From Bacteroidales bacterium UBA932 (lineage in GTDB: Bacteria > Bacteroidota > Bacteroidia > Bacteroidales > UBA932), in the NCBI GenBank assembly GCA_002293585.1, contig DBDM01000132.1, positions 10,773 through 18,609 of the forward strand: DNA of 7,837 bases. The letters are read 5' to 3'. The position numbers and the translations under genes are program-made. Shown here piece after piece: positions 5,651 to 7,837 of this stretch; within the stretch, counting starts at the first letter, position 1; every line of letters starts with the position of its first letter. The notes under the pieces were generated by a model. It was not told the DNA's origin, made no database searches, and worked only from the letters and a program-made list of their open reading frames with translations.

Positions 5651-6934
5651 TTATCTTTTTAAATTTTCTTTCATCACAGGAAAAGTAATAATGAACTTGG
5701 TGCCGACATCGGGTGAGCTTTCGGGTCTGATGGAGCCGCGGTGCATTTCCACTATCTTTTTCACGTAGCTTAATCCTAAACCGGAACCTTTTACTGTATG
5801 TATATTGCCGGTCGGCACACGATAAAACTTGTCAAATATTTTTTTCAAACTTTTTTGGCTGATACCTATACCATTATCAGCTATGGTAATTATAACGTTT
5901 TCTGCTGCGCTCTCTACCGTTATCCTTATCTTGGGATTTTCATCACTTCGATATTTAATGGCATTATCGATAAGGTTGGTAAATACATTGGTGAGATGAG
6001 TTTCGTCGGCCCACACAAAGGTTTCCGGTGCGTTCATAGCTGTTTCCAGTGTAATATGATTGTTTTCAAATTGCAGTGTAAAACGTGCTATTACGCTGGA
6101 TAACAGTGCAGATATGTCAATTTCTCTAGGTTTTAACTTTAAGTTTCCACTTTCAAAGATAGCAATTTGCAAGACTTTTTCAACTAAAAATTGCAACCTT
6201 TTACCTTCCGATATGATAGTGCCCAGTAAATAAGGCTGTTTGCGTTCCTTGTCGGAAATGTGAGGATCGTTTAACATTTGTGCCGCCAATGAGATGGTGG
6301 TGATGGGTGTTTTAAGCTCATGGGTAATGTTATTGACAAAGTCGTTCTTCATTTCGGAAAAACGCTTCTGCCTGAAAATAATCAGGAGATTAGCTGTAAA
6401 CGTGATGGTAATGATGAGGGTTAATCCCATGGAAGCAAGCAGTTGGAACCATAATTTTCCGCGGAGAAATTCACTTTGCGACGGGATATACAAGTTTAAG
6501 AAATATTGTTTACCATAGCCGAGGTCTTGAGGAAACAGGTCGGTTACATAAGTGGCTTTCGGGGTCATATTGGCAAAGCCGGGAGAAGAAAAGATCACTT
6601 CGCCCAATTCGCTGGTTACCCCAAATTCGTAACTGATGTTGAGGTCTCTTTTTGAAAATTCCTTATGAAGGAGTTCCGCTGTTTTATCGAAAGTAACACG
6701 TCCCTCGACCATCCTGTTGGACGCTTCCTGGCTTTTGTGTGTTGAATTGGTCTGATAAATTTCCTGTTCGGTAATTTCAGATACAACCCGCTCGAGAATT
6801 AACTGAACGTTTCTGGCAAAACTGTCTTCTTCGGCTTGTTGAATAGAAAAAATCCAGCTAAGTTGAACATAAATAAGTGCCAACGTGCATACTGCAATGG
6901 CAGCAGCTAAAGCCCATATTAGTCGTTTGTTCAC
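5651..6934 (-). CDS. rprX: Membrane sensor histidine kinase, RprX-like (GTG start)
   Basis: This 427-residue kinase has a membrane helix at about 5-30, a periplasmic sensor region of some 130 residues, and a second helix at about 163-187. The kinase core follows: the H box with phospho-acceptor H205 in NNITHELKTP, N box N320-N324 (NLIDNAIKY), G1 box D353-N-G-I-G, F box (KIFDKFYRVP) and G2 box G383-S-G-L-G. All catalytic motifs are intact. It should autophosphorylate and transfer phosphate to D56 of the regulator encoded 3 nt downstream. The start is GTG (6934-6932): an in-frame stop at 6961-6959 precedes it with no ATG between, and the next Met is residue 75, beyond the first helix. The periplasmic region matches no sensor domain I can name, so the signal is unknown. 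It follows fabF by 17 nt, so both are probably on one transcript. Confidence 0.9.
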   Translation of the reverse strand: MNKRLIWALAAAIAVCTLALIYVQLSWIFSIQQAEEDSFARNVQLILERVVSEITEQEIYQTNSTHKSQEASNRMVEGRVTFDKTAELLHKEFSKRDLNISYEFGVTSELGEVIFSSPGFANMTPKATYVTDLFPQDLGYGKQYFLNLYIPSQSEFLRGKLWFQLLASMGLTLIITITFTANLLIIFRQKRFSEMKNDFVNNITHELKTPITTISLAAQMLNDPHISDKERKQPYLLGTIISEGKRLQFLVEKVLQIAIFESGNLKLKPREIDISALLSSVIARFTLQFENNHITLETAMNAPETFVWADETHLTNVFTNLIDNAIKYRSDENPKIRITVESAAENVIITIADNGIGISQKSLKKIFDKFYRVPTGNIHTVKGSGLGLSYVKKIVEMHRGSIRPESSPDVGTKFIITFPVMKENLKR

Positions 6935-6951
6935 ACCTAAGCGGTAGGTTT

Positions 6952-7837
6952 TTAAATTTTACGGAGCAGGACGGAAGAGTTGTGCCCGCCGAAACCGAAT
7001 GTATTACTCAACGCTACGTTCACATCGCGTTTTTGTGCTTTGTTAAGCGTGAGGTTAAGTTTATAGTCGATTTCCGGGTCTTCTACTTTGAAATTGATGG
7101 TGGGTGGTATAACGCCATGAGTAATGGCGAATATGCAAGCCATGGTTTCCACAGCGCCGGCAGCGCCGAGCAAGTGCCCGGTCATTGATTTGGTGGAGCT
7201 GATGTTCAACTTGTAGGCATGATCGCCGAAAAGTTGTTGGATGGCTTTCAGTTCGGCAATGTCGCCCAGTGGGGTAGAGGTGCCGTGTACGTTTACATAG
7301 TCAACGTCTTCGGGTTTCAACCCGGCTTCTTCGATAGCAATGCGCATTACATTTTTAGCGCCGATCCCTTCGGGATGAGGCGCTGTGATGTGATAAGCAT
7401 CGGCTGTCATGCCGCTGCCGACTATTTCGGCATAAATTTTTGCGCCGCGGGCTTTGGCGTGTTCATATTCTTCGAGCATAAGCCCGGCGCCGCCTTCACC
7501 CATTACAAAACCGTCGCGGGTTTTGTCAAAAGGACGTGAAGCCGTAGCGGCTTCTTCGTTGTTGGCGGAGAGCGCTTGTGCGGCGTTGAACCCGCCGACG
7601 CTCACTTCGCAGATACCGGCTTCGGAGCCGCCGGCCAATATCATGTCGGCTTTTCCGAGACGGATGAGGTTAAAAGCATCGCCAATAGCGTGGGTTGACG
7701 AAGCGCAGGCCGACACAGTGGCGTAGTTGGGGCCACGGAATCCGTATTTTATGGAAATGTGCCCGGCCGCAATATCGGCAATCATTCTGGGAACAAGAAA
7801 AGGACTGAAACGGGGAACCATACCACCTTTGGTATAT
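6952..7837 (-). CDS. fabF: 3-oxoacyl-ACP synthase II (FabF/KASII), N-terminus outside window
   Basis: The frame is open to the right edge. The ATG at 7821 is an internal Met, since the codons before it read Y-T-K-G-G and continue the conserved GGMVPRFSPFLVPRM segment. Counting from that Met, C39 (VSACASS), H179 (NVHGTSTPLGD), K211 (SSTKSMTGH) and H216 correspond to E. coli FabF C163, H303, K335 and H340 with a constant offset of 124, so no indel separates them. The C-terminal NTFGFGGHNSSVLLRK is typical. The enzyme condenses malonyl-ACP with acyl-ACP in fatty acid elongation in the cytoplasm. About 120 N-terminal residues are missing because the window ends, not because the gene is broken. 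Many Bacteroidota have rnc after fabF; here a sensor kinase gene starts 17 nt later, so this may be a relocated or second copy. Confidence 0.95.
   Translation of the reverse strand, partial: YTKGGMVPRFSPFLVPRMIADIAAGHISIKYGFRGPNYATVSACASSTHAIGDAFNLIRLGKADMILAGGSEAGICEVSVGGFNAAQALSANNEEAATASRPFDKTRDGFVMGEGGAGLMLEEYEHAKARGAKIYAEIVGSGMTADAYHITAPHPEGIGAKNVMRIAIEEAGLKPEDVDYVNVHGTSTPLGDIAELKAIQQLFGDHAYKLNISSTKSMTGHLLGAAGAVETMACIFAITHGVIPPTINFKVEDPEIDYKLNLTLNKAQKRDVNVALSNTFGFGGHNSSVLLRKI

Noticed and set aside
5798..6103. 101-codon plus-strand frame opposite the histidine kinase
   Set aside because: It lies over the kinase ATPase domain with intact N and G boxes and shows no independent coding signs.
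7819..7821. ATG at 7821 as the true start of a short FabF
   Set aside because: The frame remains open upstream with conserved residues, and the active-site offsets show that about 120 residues lie beyond the window.

Overview
The window looks like Bacteroidota chromosomal DNA, probably Bacteroidales or a close relative. The support is a sensor kinase/response regulator pair resembling RprX/RprY, a match to the Bacteroidota -7 promoter motif (TAnnTTTG), few strong Shine-Dalgarno sequences, and the general character of the proteins. It is densely coding, with no gene-free stretch over 100 bases. I see no tRNA, rRNA, CRISPR array, transposase or phage gene.

Left end (1-1528): two calcineurin-like metallophosphoesterase genes diverge from a 74-base spacer. 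The left one (minus strand, cut by the window edge) encodes a protein with a signal peptide. The right one (plus strand) encodes a YkuE/YaeI-like enzyme behind about four membrane helices. The spacer holds a perfect 7+3+7 palindrome overlapping -7-like elements on both strands.

Middle and right (1596-7837): six genes all lie on the minus strand, so transcription runs right to left. In order they are fabF (3-oxoacyl-ACP synthase II, N-terminus outside the window), an rprX-like histidine kinase (GTG start), an rprY-like OmpR-family regulator, a GH16-fold protein with degenerate catalytic residues and an N-terminal repeat region, an MTA/SAH-deaminase-family amidohydrolase, and purine nucleoside phosphorylase. 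Junctions are 17 nt, 3 nt, 2 nt and a 4-nt ATGA overlap, then 64 nt containing a REP-like palindrome before the phosphorylase. The first five therefore look like one transcription unit; the sixth may be read through or separately controlled.

Functionally, fabF serves fatty acid elongation, the kinase and regulator form an envelope-sensing two-component system, and the last two genes fit deamination of an adenine nucleoside followed by phosphorolysis of a 6-oxopurine nucleoside. The most unusual gene is the fourth. Its GH16 fold is recognisable, but the E-x-D-x-x-E catalytic signature reads A-I-S-V-F-N. It has no cleavable signal peptide and carries at least six copies of an S-x-x-hydrophobic-K repeat. 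It is a candidate non-enzymatic, lectin-like or scaffold component tied to the two-component system.
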